Positions 32,619-45,100 of a stretch of 64,000 bases of DNA are shown in pieces. The notes beneath the pieces were generated by a model that did not search any database, was not told the origin of the DNA, and saw only the letters and a list, made by a program, of their open reading frames with translations. Numbering within the stretch: position 1 is the stretch's first letter; the number at the start of each line of letters is the position of its first letter. A program made the translations under genes and the position numbers. Source of the DNA: Styela clava (taxonomy: Eukaryota > Chordata > Ascidiacea > Stolidobranchia > Styelidae); assembly GCF_964204865.1 (NCBI RefSeq), contig NC_135252.1, positions 4,464,001 through 4,528,000 on the forward strand, read 5' to 3'.

Positions 32619-34664
32619 ATGAATATGGATGCAAATGTTGTTACTTTGATTCATGATAATGGCTCGTCGGCAAAAATCCATTTATTTGGTGCAACAGTTA
32701 TATCATGGATTAATGATAATACAGAGCAGTTGTTCTTGAGCACTTTGTCAAAAATGGATGGAAGCAAGGCAATCAGAGGAGGAATACCAGTCGTATTTCG
32801 TAAGTAGAGGTAAATGTTATATTTTAAATTGTCCATTTGTGAAATTGCCATATTTATACCTGTGATTTCATTAGATGATTGGTACTTCATTGAAGTGTAG
32901 TTTCATATATTTTTGATATTACCAATCCAAAAATTTTTGTTTAGCGAACTTTGGTCCTTGGTCATGTGGTCCTCAACATGGGTTTGCTCGAATTTCATGG
33001 TGGAAGTTACAAAAACAGGAAAAGGTATGTCTATATATAACATAATCTTTACATCTATGACCTTATCTTGATGTTTTATAAAAGAACAATCCGTTTTTTT
33101 TATCAGTTAGAAGACTGTGTGAGAGCAACTTTTGTTTTAGAAGAAAATGATCACACATTATCATTGTGGAAATACAGGTTGGTCTCATGAAAAGATTCAA
33201 ATTTTGAAGCATCGACCTAGGATATTCAGTCTATTTGGCCCTTGCCGGCATCACCATTTTCTAGAAATTTGGTTTTGCTAATCCTTTTATCAGGCAACAT
33301 GAAATACCTATTATTAGTGTATTAACTTAAGCAGCCTATGTTCTGCTTCTTACAAACTCTATAGCTTGACAAATCACAAATATGGATTTCTGACAGAAAT
33401 TGAAATTAAAATAACGAGTGTGATTGTGAGTTGCAACAAAATCCAAATGTTCTTGGTAATGGTAAGACTTCATTGTGATTCAAATCCGCTTGAAGCAGCC
33501 ACATTTATCGGATTAAAGTTTACAAAAAAAATGATTTAAAGAACTTTGCTTTGTAAGAAGTATGCTGTGATTTTTTAGTGTGTTGTGAGCTGAAAAAGTT
33601 TGGATCACTGTGCCACAGTCATGCTTTTTAAGCCTGCTTTTATTTAGTTAATCCCATCATTTTTTTGTGTATTATAGATTCCGGTTGACATACACTGTTG
33701 AATTGAGACCACAGGAGTTAGAGACATCTCTTTCCATATCGAACACTGGTACCGAATCATTTGATTTCACAGCTTTGCTTCATACGTACTTCAGAGTGTC
33801 AAGCATTAAAGAGTGTTCAGTCACTGGGTTTGAAGGCTGTACATACAATGACAAGGTAGTCTTATAATGAACTAAAGTGATTTTTGTTTATCTCATTCGT
33901 TTAAGCCATCTAAAATGAATTTGTTTAACAGGTTACTAAGGAAGATGGGAGAGTGGAAAATCGTGAAAAAATTCACGTTGATGCTAATGTGGACTCTGTA
34001 TACATTTCTTCAGGAACCAAATGTCATTTTGTATCCAGTCAGGGGAGGAAAATCAAAATAGAAAAACAAAATCTCAAGGATACAGGTTATATAATAAAAA
34101 CTTTATGAATTCCATTTCATTGACAGATTTTTCATATTTATACCAGAGGAGTAGAAGATAAAACTGCTCAATATGAAGAGGAACAATGATTCTCAGTTGA
34201 TTACCAGATCAGATCTGGTATTATAACGACTCAGTTAATAATTACAGATCCACAATATATAGTGGAGGGAGCTGGTACACGAACCACATGGAAGAGTAGT
34301 GTAATAGGTTGTATCAAAAACACAGAGCATTTAGTATAAATTGACAGGCACTTGGTTTATAAGAAAATTTGCTTAAAGTAAAGTAACCTCTATTATTGCA
34401 TAGCAATCTAATTTTCTATAGACTATTTATCACGAGGCCCAAAGATTTTGGTGACCACTCGTGGCTTTGCTTATGAGTAAATGCATTTTGTGTATTTCAG
34501 TTCTTTGGAATCCATGGTCTGCCAAAGCAAAAGAAATGTCGGACTTTGATGATGAAGGTTATTTGAATATGATTTGTGTTGAAGCTGGACATGTCAGTGA
34601 AAGGAAAGTTTTACAGCCAGGCGAAATATTTGGTTGTGGTCAGAAGTTGAAAATTGTGAACTAA
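32619..34664 (+). CDS. D-hexose-6-phosphate 1-epimerase (glucose-6-phosphate mutarotase family)
   Basis: Six exons, 32619-32799, 32945-33024, 33107-33177, 33678-33855, 33932-34085 and 34501-34664, join in frame to 275 residues. The family (YeaD/glucose-6-phosphate 1-epimerase, aldose epimerase fold) interconverts the anomers of hexose 6-phosphates. Diagnostic blocks are AIRGGIPVVFPNFG, GPQHGFARISWW (catalytic His), FRLTYTVEL, LLHTYFRVSSI, VLWNPWSAKAKEMSDFDDEGY and MICVEAGHV (catalytic Glu). A second Met lies two codons after the first. Introns are small except intron 3 (500 bp). A segment of intron 3 and exon 4 has been copied into THUMPD3. AATAAA at 34794-34799 probably ends the transcript. 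Confidence 0.93.
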
Positions 34665-34793
34665 CTACCATTACTTTTCCTAATATCAATGTTGCACTTA
34701 ATTATAAGGTTTATTTATTTTTCCTATGGGTCATTGTGCAGTACTATATGCCATGGATGTCTGTCTATAGGCCCAGTAGGCATTGAGAAATAC

Positions 34794-34799
34794 AATAAA
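34794..34799 (+). terminator. Poly(A) signal for the epimerase gene
   Basis: AATAAA lies 130 bp after the stop codon. It is the first such signal downstream of THUMPD3, consistent with one transcript end for both genes. Confidence 0.5.
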
Positions 34800-36360
34800 A
34801 ACATATGTGATCTTGTCTTGATCATCACAACTTGGGCAAAAATATTTCAGGTTGCCTATTTGCTATTTATCAGAGGAGTGCTTCACCGAAATTCAGACTT
34901 ATTTTCAATGATGCAGTATCATGTAATGAAATCTAGCTGCAAAATACAACATATGAAAAATGAAGTCAGCTGCATGAAATATAATAGCATCGTTTTATCA
35001 ATGCAGGGTTGCACAACCTATCCGTCGAAGATGAATTGTGAGACCGTGATGGTGCGTGTGTTCCAAATGCGAAATAAGACAACGCGTGCTTAAGTTCATA
35101 ATGTTTTTGTAGTATCGTTATCTTGCCGCGATGTCACCAAAATTAATGATCGAATTTATGTTTGAGGAATTGGAGCTTGTAAAGAAGCTACTGTTATTTG
35201 CAAGTTGATTACATTTTCCAAAATTCTTTGAAAAGTATCGTTTTGACTATATTTAGGTAGAAATGCCATTGTTAAGGATGTAAGTTCCAGAATTTCGAAC
35301 CAGAGCAATTTAAAAAAACAAACTGATTGATTCTGTTTAAGGAAAATTCAGTTAAATGAGGCAATTGCGTGACTCTGTGCGTTTTCTCAACATCGACCAA
35401 AATCGTCTCTTCGTTTATTTTCTTTGCTTTTGCAAGGCCACCCTTCTGGGGTTGCTATATTCCATAGAGATCACATTTAGAGCTGGAGCACGAAATCCCA
35501 ACATTTTGTTAAAGCTGCACCTTAGAGGTCAGGTCCAAGCTAAAAAATGTTGCTCCTGAGCCACAGTTTGAATGTAGTTTGGCTCCAGGGATGAAGCTGA
35601 AACCTATTGCGATTTCTTACCATCTCCTCAGTCCGGTCACAGTTTTGGAGGAACCAATGGTTTCGCTCAATTTTGAGGACCACTTAAAATGTTAAGAAGT
35701 TTTACAAATATGTCATTATATAAAAGCGCTTCTCTGGAGTACCAATATAGTAACATGAATTTATCATTCTTCATTAAAAACATGGTCTGTGATGTTTTCC
35801 TCGTACTCTTGTATTTCTTTAAAATCTTGGCGCAAACTATACTAAAGCACATTTGGCTGGAGTTTAACATTTTAGCAGAAACGATCACTATACATTTAAT
35901 AAAATTTTCAAAGCCGCAATTCATTGGGTATTTAATGCATAATTTGAATTAATTTTCTACTGACGTTATCCATCTCTTAGTCCATTAATATCATTTAATC
36001 ACAATTTATCATTTAGTTGTTTCGAATGTGAAGAAAGGTAACGATAATATGATGTTATATAATCGGGTTCGAAAATATTCGAATCGTAATATTCTGATTC
36101 GGAATTCGAGAATAAAATATACGATATTTACATCCCTGGCCATTCTTGTCGAGGTAACTGTATTTTAACGAAGAATTGTATCACTGATGCATCACTAACA
36201 GGCTGGGTCTCCACGCCAGCACATGCAATGAGGAATTTGTGGAAATTTTATTCAACCTGAATTTAGCACAGACGCAATAGAAGAATACAAGTAGGGGAAA
36301 GTCAACAAAAGCTTTGGCATTTGTCTGGCTAAACGATGCTAGATTAAACAAGAGAGCTAT

Positions 36361-36600
36361 GCTCAAATATATGGACACGTAGCGCCACCCAATGGCAATA
36401 ATTTTGATGACGTCAAAGCGAAAAAAAAAAGTAATAGCATTCTGGAGAAAAATTTTATCTTTAACCACTGAAAATTTCAAAGCAATTGGTTCAGTATTCG
36501 AAGAGAAAAGCGATTTTTTAAAAATGATTGAGACAAATAACAACAAAATTTTGAAACGATCGTTATGTCCACTAAACGTGTCCAATAACATTCGTGAGAT
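36361..36600 (+). repeat. Diverged interspersed repeat related to 8240-8420
   Basis: Shared blocks in order: ATCTTTAA, CACTGAAA, TTTCAAAGCAATTGG (TTTTAAAGCAATTAG at the other site), GAGAAAAGC, and an A-rich stretch with AACAACAA, then ATGTCCA. The match is moderate, so it is an old family. Ends are undefined. Confidence 0.5.
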
Positions 36601-38342
36601 CTGAATGTTATCTTCGGAAAGATAACTCATTCCAAATAACTGCGTAATTATTCACGTTGCCCTGTTGAGAACTTTTTGGGCCTTGTAGTAGTAGTTTTCA
36701 ACGATAGGGAGTATCGACCCTTAGTGTCATAGCTATTTTTAGTAAATTTGATAAAAGTTTAGGACGCAGACAATGAGATATCGGAATATAACTCAGAAAG
36801 GGGATCGATTTCACTGGCGGTCAGGTCCCTCTGCAATCTAGAATTCTCGGTGTCATTAAATCTCAAAACGAGATATTGATATTACATAGGTCGCCATGTT
36901 GTCGGACGTTATTGTTTCCTGAGCATCGATTTGTTTATTGCGTATTGATGGCAGTCGGTTGAAATTGAAGTTTAGACGCCGTTCAGACTTATTGGTTTGT
37001 TTTTATGTGCCATATGTCAGTTTTTATTAGTGTCTCTAAAATTTTGACAAAAATAAAATAACTCTTTCAATCGTGAAAAATTCTTCCTGTACTCATACCA
37101 TTGACTAATTTTAGTGCCTCTTTTAAGAGTATTCTACGAGTTGGCGTTTGCAAACTGTTTTGTTCTCGAATACTTAATTAGTACCATTAAAAATACTGAA
37201 CGTAGTACAGTAATATAACCTAATCGTTTTTTATTTTATTTCGGTACTTCAATTAAACTAAAGTTTGCACGCGTGACTTAGTTTTGAGCAATTTTTTTTT
37301 ATAATAAGACAAAATGACCGTTTGATTCAAACCTACATTCTAAAAACATAGTAGAATTTGATTAATGACGCCTGACATTACGAAAATTAGTCGATGTTTA
37401 CGACCATGCTCGAAAATAGCGTTTGAGCGGTTGATTAAATTTAAATTGTTTCCGTTAACATTTTGCTGTTTAGCCATTGTGTCGGAAATAAACTAGGACG
37501 TCGTTTCCCAGGGAAACGTTTATTACACGGAACAGAATCTTCTTAAAAACTAAATACATGATTGGTGTATTTCCCTTTGCCATAAAATAACCTGCAGGAC
37601 TCTAACGGAACACCGGTTGAAAACAAGACTGTTTATCCGATACAAGTTAGGTCTAAAATTGTTTTTGTTGCCCACAATAGTTATGAAAACTGTCATTTCA
37701 AATGTTTGCCTGTAGGTCAAAACCACACCTTTTACTACATATTCTATAATAGTTAATGAGTGGAATTCATTAAGACGCCCTGCGCAAGACGGTGCTATCC
37801 TGGATATATGATGCAGGGTCTCACTGACAGCCAGTGAATCTTCACAGTAGACGGACCCTATCCTTCCCTAGTGATGAGCAAGAAAACAGACTTTTGTAAA
37901 CGGAAATTTCATTTCTTAATTACTTAGACTAAACATGCAAATTACAAAATATCGGTACATCAAAAACAAGCCAGGCAAACTATTCTTAATTTATGAAAAG
38001 AGATGAACCTGATGTTTGGTGCGGACAGTACTAGGTTAATGATTAAACAATTTGAGCAATTGATGCTTTGAACATGGGCAGCCAAATCGATTCTCGGACT
38101 TCCATCCATGAATTGAATACTTTGTATGTAAATTTGATTGTGTATGGATCAATTCTGTCAAGAAAATTTTGTTCGGGCAAAGGAGTTTCAAGAAGAAATA
38201 AAAGCAAGTGCAAAATTACATAACTTGCATAGCAAGTAATAAATAGATTGCGATTTATGAACCAACCATACAAATAGTACAGCAATGTTGATAACTAGAT
38301 ACCTGGAACAAATATTTCCAGATTTGAGATCAATTGTTGGCT

Positions 38343-38817
38343 ATTTAAATGGACGCATGTTCACTGAAAAACGTAAATACTTCTATTTGGAATGGCACAA
38401 CCAATTTTGCATATGTTATTCCTAACCCCCACCTGGTCCCGTCATCCAAAGATTATGTCACAGACGTCACTACAACCTCACGATCCTATCAAAGAGTTGC
38501 CAGAGTTTAGTCACGAACGCCCGAAATGGCATCTTCGCCAATGATAACAAACTCGCTAAGGCCAGCGATCTCTCTCATATCGGGATCGTTACGCCGAGAA
38601 AACGAGAGAAAAAGCACACTCGATTTCGGGTGATCGTCCGTGCGTCTTGTATGACAGTTTGTATAGCTTGTTCGGCCTTATTACATCACTATGACTTCGT
38701 AGTGACGTAATATTTGATTGACATAGTAAGGTGGGGGTTAGGAATAACATATGCAAAAATAGTTGTGCCACACCAAATAGAAAAACTTACGACATGTTGT
38801 GAGCATGTCCCTTTAAA
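38343..38817. mobile_element. Foldback MITE, copy 2
   Basis: The left end TTTAAATGGACGCATGTTCA and the complement of the right end (TTTAAAGGGACATGCTCACA) pair, followed by CTATTTGGAATGGCACAA against CTATTTGGTGTGGCACAA. Pairing continues through CCTAACCCCCACCT and the CGTCACTA region. The centre (GCGATCTCTCTCATATCGGGATCGTT region) matches that of 8640-9091, so the family is the same although the outermost bases differ. Confidence 0.88.
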
Positions 38818-39147
38818 TGCGCATGAACTCAGGGTTATGTAGGGAGAGATGGACCTGAATATAATGGTAAGGTTTTGCTAATTCTTTTGGGTGAGAAGAA
38901 ATCTAGAAAATGATGATCTTCGGGGTTTCAAATGTGGACAAAATATTTTCATTTACATCAATACATAAAGTATTAGCTACTATACCATTCGCATCACAAT
39001 ATTACACTTCTGGTACTGTGGTATAGAAACGTTGCACTTAGTACAATAGAAAATAGAATGTACCTCCTCAGATATAAAATTTAATGAGGTATTATACATT
39101 GGTATTAAATTTCCTAAAACATATGTCAATTATAATAATAATCATCA

Positions 39148-42100
39148 TTAAACTTCCTCTGATAATTTAATCTTTTTTTCATCTTTCTTTGATTGAATTA
39201 ATCCAATAATTTGATGTAATTGATCTGCAGTGACTGAAACGTCCTCACTGTCCAATGCCTAAAAAGAATACAACATTCTGTTTGAGAAAAAATTGAACTC
39301 TTACGAATATGGCTTAGTATAAATTTAACAGTTTGAAATATAATTTTGTAAATTGTTTGTTTGGGTGACCTGACAATACTTCACAAATTTGTCCAAAAAT
39401 ACGAAACCACTCCTTAAAATAGAGACATGAATCGGAGATAAATTGATGATGAAACTGAAAACCAAGGATGGCTATAACAAAAATATCTTCAATTTCAAAC
39501 CCTGTTCTACATTATTAGAAGTTGAATGAAGTCTATTGTAAATAATTTGTAATGCTTAACCGCAAGCAATAGCTGAAAATGAATAGGTAATAGCTGAAAA
39601 TGAAAAATTCTGAAATAATATTCTGAATTATCCCTAAACTTGATATACCGGTATCATATATAATATGACCAATTTCGAACAAATTTGAATATTCAATTTG
39701 TTTTGGAATCCTTTCCACAAATATATAAATTTAACTGAGATAATTTCGATAAGCATGGCAAACTGAACTATCTTTAGGTTTCGTTATCTGTATTTCAGAA
39801 AAATACCTTCATTTGTTAAAATGGTAATTCAAAATTTGTCGTGCCCACCTGCATAATAGGTTGCTTATTTATTAGACAACTTCTCAATATTCAGAACCAT
39901 TCTCTTCACAGAATATCAAAAATAAAACATTTTCTCACCTCAAAAGCAGTCATGACTTCTGATAGGTCTATTTCCCCATCTTTATCGATATCTAACAGAT
40001 GTGCTATACTGTGTAGTTTTTCTTGTGGTATTTCAGATAAATGTTGTAAACTATTCTTCAATTCATTGACAGAAATAGATTGCTTTTCAGATTCATCATC
40101 TTCTAGAAAGAATATTACATATTTATTATTAAATTTAGTAAGATAACAGAACCTTGCAAACTCTGAATTTGTAAAACGAAATGCTATAAAAACACCATAA
40201 CTGCAAGAGCATTCAGTCTAGAAGTCACGTTCGACTTTTAGTAGTAAAAATGCAAATGTATCCTAGGTCTGATTCTTTCATTTATTTTCAAAATTATTTT
40301 GGCTCCAAGGGACCAATGTTGTACCCCAAATTTTCTTAATTTTAAAAAAGATTATGAAAGCCTTTTAGTTCTAAAATAATGGCTGACGGTACCACCTTCA
40401 CTTACATATATTTGATCATACCTCTATCAGTCAATATAATAAATCCCAGGTGGTCAGCATCACAAATAAAAGAAAACAAAGTCAATGGTGAAAATGCAGA
40501 TTTTACTAGTGAGCTATGGACATTAATACACAAATGCCTGCATTTTGTGAGAATGGTATTTTATAATTAAATTCGATTGACTATTGTTAATTTTACCAGT
40601 AAAAAAATAAAAATAAAACTGTAACTAACACAATCTTTGCAAAGGGAACCTATTTGAGTAAAGCTGTGTTTGCTGTTATAATATTATTAAGTACAAGGTA
40701 ACAGAACACCATCATAATCCGTAAACCTACACAACCAAATAACAAGAATTAAAATCACAAAATGGATTATGTACCGTATTTCAAATTAATACAGATCAGG
40801 TTACCTGTCTTATTCCTAGCATTTTCTCGTTGATCTAGTTCTGCTACAATTTCATCCATGTTTCCAATAAATCCAGCGATTTTCTTCTGTAATCTGGAAC
40901 TTGCTTTCTTTTCTTTCATTAAAATTTCATCCTCTTCTGAACTCAAATTTCTATCCAACTTCAAAACATCCTGAACAAATATCAAATTTTTAAAATAAGC
41001 ATTCTAAAACTTGAATACAAGCAGAGGGAAATTATTTGAACACCAGCTTCCAGCTTATTTGATGAACAAACTTACTCAGTAGATTTAACCTATTTTGGCA
41101 CCCCATACCGTAAATTTATTTTTATGATTCCGTATAATTTTCAATACCCGACTGATGCCAACTGTCACCCAGGTGGGACATCAGATAGTGGCACCCAATA
41201 TTCTCATTGAAATGAAAACTTTGGACAACTTGTTAAAAGAAACAAATGAATGTGGTCTGGGATAAACAACACAGATTGTACGAATAATTTTATCATCAAT
41301 GCATATTCATCTATTAAAAAAAGCTTCATTTCACAGATCACGAATACATTTTAGGTACTCCCGTAGTATGTGTACAGGGTTAGAGTTAGGGCATAATTTT
41401 ATTCTGATTTTCCTTATTTTAGTTCTATTACAAGTTTGGGGACTGTTTGTGTAAGCCAAGTGAATATACTCCCTGCCCATAGGCTTCCGTCCCCTCACAT
41501 AACTCAATGTAAAAAACGGTAGGCAAACAAAATTAGTTATCTCCATATTGGTACACATACTTCTTCTGGAGCGCCCAATTTTCATTATTAAATCACTATA
41601 AAGTATATGAAAAAATTTGAAAATAGGACTTGCAGCTCAAATAAACTTCCATTTAAAAAAAATATTTAAATTCAAGCCACCAAAGCTGAAAAATCGAACA
41701 AAGAAGACTCACTTGTTGGTACTCAACCAAATCTTCTCTCAGATCTTCTAACTCAGATTTTGTTTTATTGAGTGAGTCTTCTTTTGCCATTAAACCAATA
41801 GCTTTGTCAAGGGCATCAATCTCTTCTCGAGTAATTTCCTCTAGCAACACAGGAGCTTTATCCGTGAGAACTGGGCCATCAGCTATTTTTTTCTCTGACT
41901 CCAGAACTTCAGAGATGATTGCTGCTTTATCTTTGAGCTCAGATAAAGTGTCTTTCAATACAGGCTGTCCAAAAAAAAGAATCACATTAAGTGGAACTAT
42001 AACAAAGTTCATAAAACAACATCTGATGCAAAGGCTATTAAAACGATTTTTGAGACAAAAATCTAAAAGGCTCAACAAAAAAATTCGCACATGTAAATGT

Positions 42101-45100
42101 AATACTTACCTGTAAAAACTTGTGCAGCATTAAAAAATGAAATATTTCTGAATTTTTCACTCAAATCCAAGTCACAAATAAAATCACCTAGGCACCTCGC
42201 AAACAAAACAAAAACTCAGGTAATTTGGAACATATTCTAGTGAGAAAATAACTGTGCAACACGTCCTAGATCACTGAAACTTTTGTGTACAATCATACAC
42301 AAACATAAGTTCGAAGTGCTGAAAAACGTCCTTCGTTTTTGTATAAGTAAACAATAAATTTATGGATTCTGGTTTTTTTTCACCCCATATGTAAGATTGA
42401 ATCTTTCGCATAAGAACATAGATAAGATACTACTTTGCTATGTGATTTAGATTTTGAACATTTTACAACAACAGTGAAGCCTGAGTGCTCCAACTTCTAA
42501 GTATGCTCTGCTTTTATAGGTGATTCAAATGACAGAAAAATGTATACCCCTTCATCAACAACTTCAGCCTCCATCTCTCTCCTTTTCTTTTGTTCCTCTG
42601 CATCTTTCCTAACTTTTTCTTTTTGTTTCTCTTCTTTTTCTTCTTTTGCAATTTCAAGCTGTTCCTGTTTTGTGACCTTATATCTGTGGAGATAAAGTTA
42701 ACTGAGTAAAGAAATCAGCAAACTCCATGAATTACATAAGAGGAAAACTTGTAGTTGTGAGTTTTCTTGTAGCACACCAAAGAGCTCAAAATAATTTCCC
42801 ACAATTAGTCATTCAGGACTTTGTTTGTGACATATAACACTCATAACAGTTATAGGACAAAAAAACAATGGTAAATGAAAACATGATAAGGCTCATAGTC
42901 ATAATATGGCCTCATTTGCATACAACTCCACACACAGATGTCCAATGCAGTCAATAGCATCATATAAATAACTGATGACAAGGAAACAACAATTTTTTAC
43001 TACAATCACAAATAAGCCTTGGTGCAAACCATATTTAGATCTAAGCCATTAACAGATATTCCTATAAATCATGATTTCAGACCCTAATTTTTATACAAAA
43101 ATGTTTGTCTGTCTGTCAATTACATGGCCACCAAAGTCAGACAAGGGTTACAATTTGACTAAGCTATCTTATCAACATTTCTCTCCCCTGGGATGAATAT
43201 GAAATCCTATTCTAAACAACCATTTATATGGATCTACTTGAACTTTTATAATGTTGCGAGCATAACTGATCTTTTTAGTAACTAGTATATATTAAGGCAG
43301 TCAACCTCTTTGTGTTATCGATTCTTTCACAATTCAATTCAGCCGCTCGAACTTCTGCTTCATCTGCGATTTTCTCTGGCAATGCAGAAATAGCCTGCTT
43401 CACCATAGTTTCAACAGGAACATTTTCAGGCATGAAAAGTACTCTACTCAACAAAAGAAGAGAACTCGGAACATCGTGATTTAAGTGAAGATCAATCCAC
43501 TGTTGAAGTTGTTGTTTTATTCGCTGCTCGGACACACCAAGAGCTCTCATTCCTCTGGCCTGGAATGAAAAAAGAAAGAAAATAGTGAAAACTGGGCTGT
43601 GTTTAAATTCCCAGTGTGACTATGTCTTCTGTAGCAAAAGTTATAGCCAGGAACAGAGAATGGATAATGCATAATATGCTACACTGAAATCAAAAACAGA
43701 AGAGGTCTACCAATTGTTCTACCAGTGTATTGCACCAGGCCACCAGACCACGTCCGCTGTATAACAGCAAAAATGATCATCAATTGATCAACGTGTTACT
43801 TCCTTTCACAGGTCATAGAAACAGAACGTGTGGCATGATGATTGGTTAATTACAGGGTACGGTCATGTTACAACTATCATAACTTGTATAGTCCTTCAAA
43901 ATAAGATTATACCACTACTTCTTAATTAATACATAACAGAATATACTTCTGGACAAAAAAACTGGCCCAAGGCTATGAATAATTAATTATCCAGAAGGAT
44001 TTAATATTCCAAGTGCTCAGCGATTATGCAAATCAATTCATCAGCATTTCAGGAAGACAAAATGTTTCATTATTATTTCACCATTTACTACAAGTTGATG
44101 AAATAAGGTTAAGCATTTCGATAATGAAATATTTTTCAAGCACAGTAATGTAAATTTGCACCAAAATATAAGAATCAAAATCAGTCTAAAATGCACAAAA
44201 TAATATATATTAATTCCATTCAGGGCACGAATCGTATCCATTGTAACTGTATATTAGTTTTTATTCCCTAGTGACAAGACAAATTACAAAGGTTCTAAGA
44301 TATTTATTAAACAAGAGGTTATCATTGGATAGACAGGCATTGTGGGAGTATCGAATTTAAAATAAGGATTTGAATTCATGTGTACTATAGAATTGGATGA
44401 AATGCATTTTAGGTTCTTGCAATTATGCATATAGATCAGGGGTCGGGAACCTTTTTTGCCAAGAGAGCCATAAAAGATACATATTTTCAATTGCATTTTC
44501 GTGCGAGCCATACGGAATTTTCATTCCCTAATCATGTCTTGAATTTTCACTCAAAAGTCAACACATACAGTGCCTCAAGATACATTTAATGTAATTTCTG
44601 ATGCTGCAAGTTGTCGCTGATGGCCTTGAACGACTGCTCACATGCAACACATGTTGAAATCCACGATACTAATCGCCTTTTTTACTAAGCATCTTCGTAT
44701 TGCTTATAATAATCTAAATATTACTAGGGTTACCATATTTTTGTGACTTCAAATCGGGACGCCTCGAAAGACAACGACCCCTTAGCTGTGATTTTATAAC
44801 TTCACATTTTCCGATTTTACTACATAGGCCTACATTCCTACATTTAAAGCTGTCTCGGCTGTCTTTATTGACCATATTGTGATCGAAATTTCATGCGCAT
44901 ATTCTCTGTCAAAATATCGGGTTCAGTTCGAAAAATAGAAAGGAATTGACGTTAACGATACCGGTACAAATAATTCGAATTTAGACTAATTAGTATTGGT
45001 TTTACATGCGATATGTCTGCCATCAATGGGAATCAGTGGGAAACGAACGCATTCGCCTTCAGTAAGTAGGCTAGCGCTGCGCTACAAAGAAACAACAGTA

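Larger units (their letters stand above)
34665..39147. other. Convergent intergenic region, epimerase to LETM1
   Basis: About 4.5 kb between the two 3' ends. It holds the epimerase poly(A) signal (34794-34799), a diverged repeat at 36361-36600 related to 8240-8420, and a full foldback MITE (38343-38817). The frames in 34689-35093 and 36181-36630 show no recognisable domains. The rest has no structure I can name. Confidence 0.6.

Noticed and set aside
34689-35093. 134-codon plus-strand open frame after the epimerase
   Set aside because: It overlaps the epimerase 3' UTR and poly(A) signal and has no recognisable domain.
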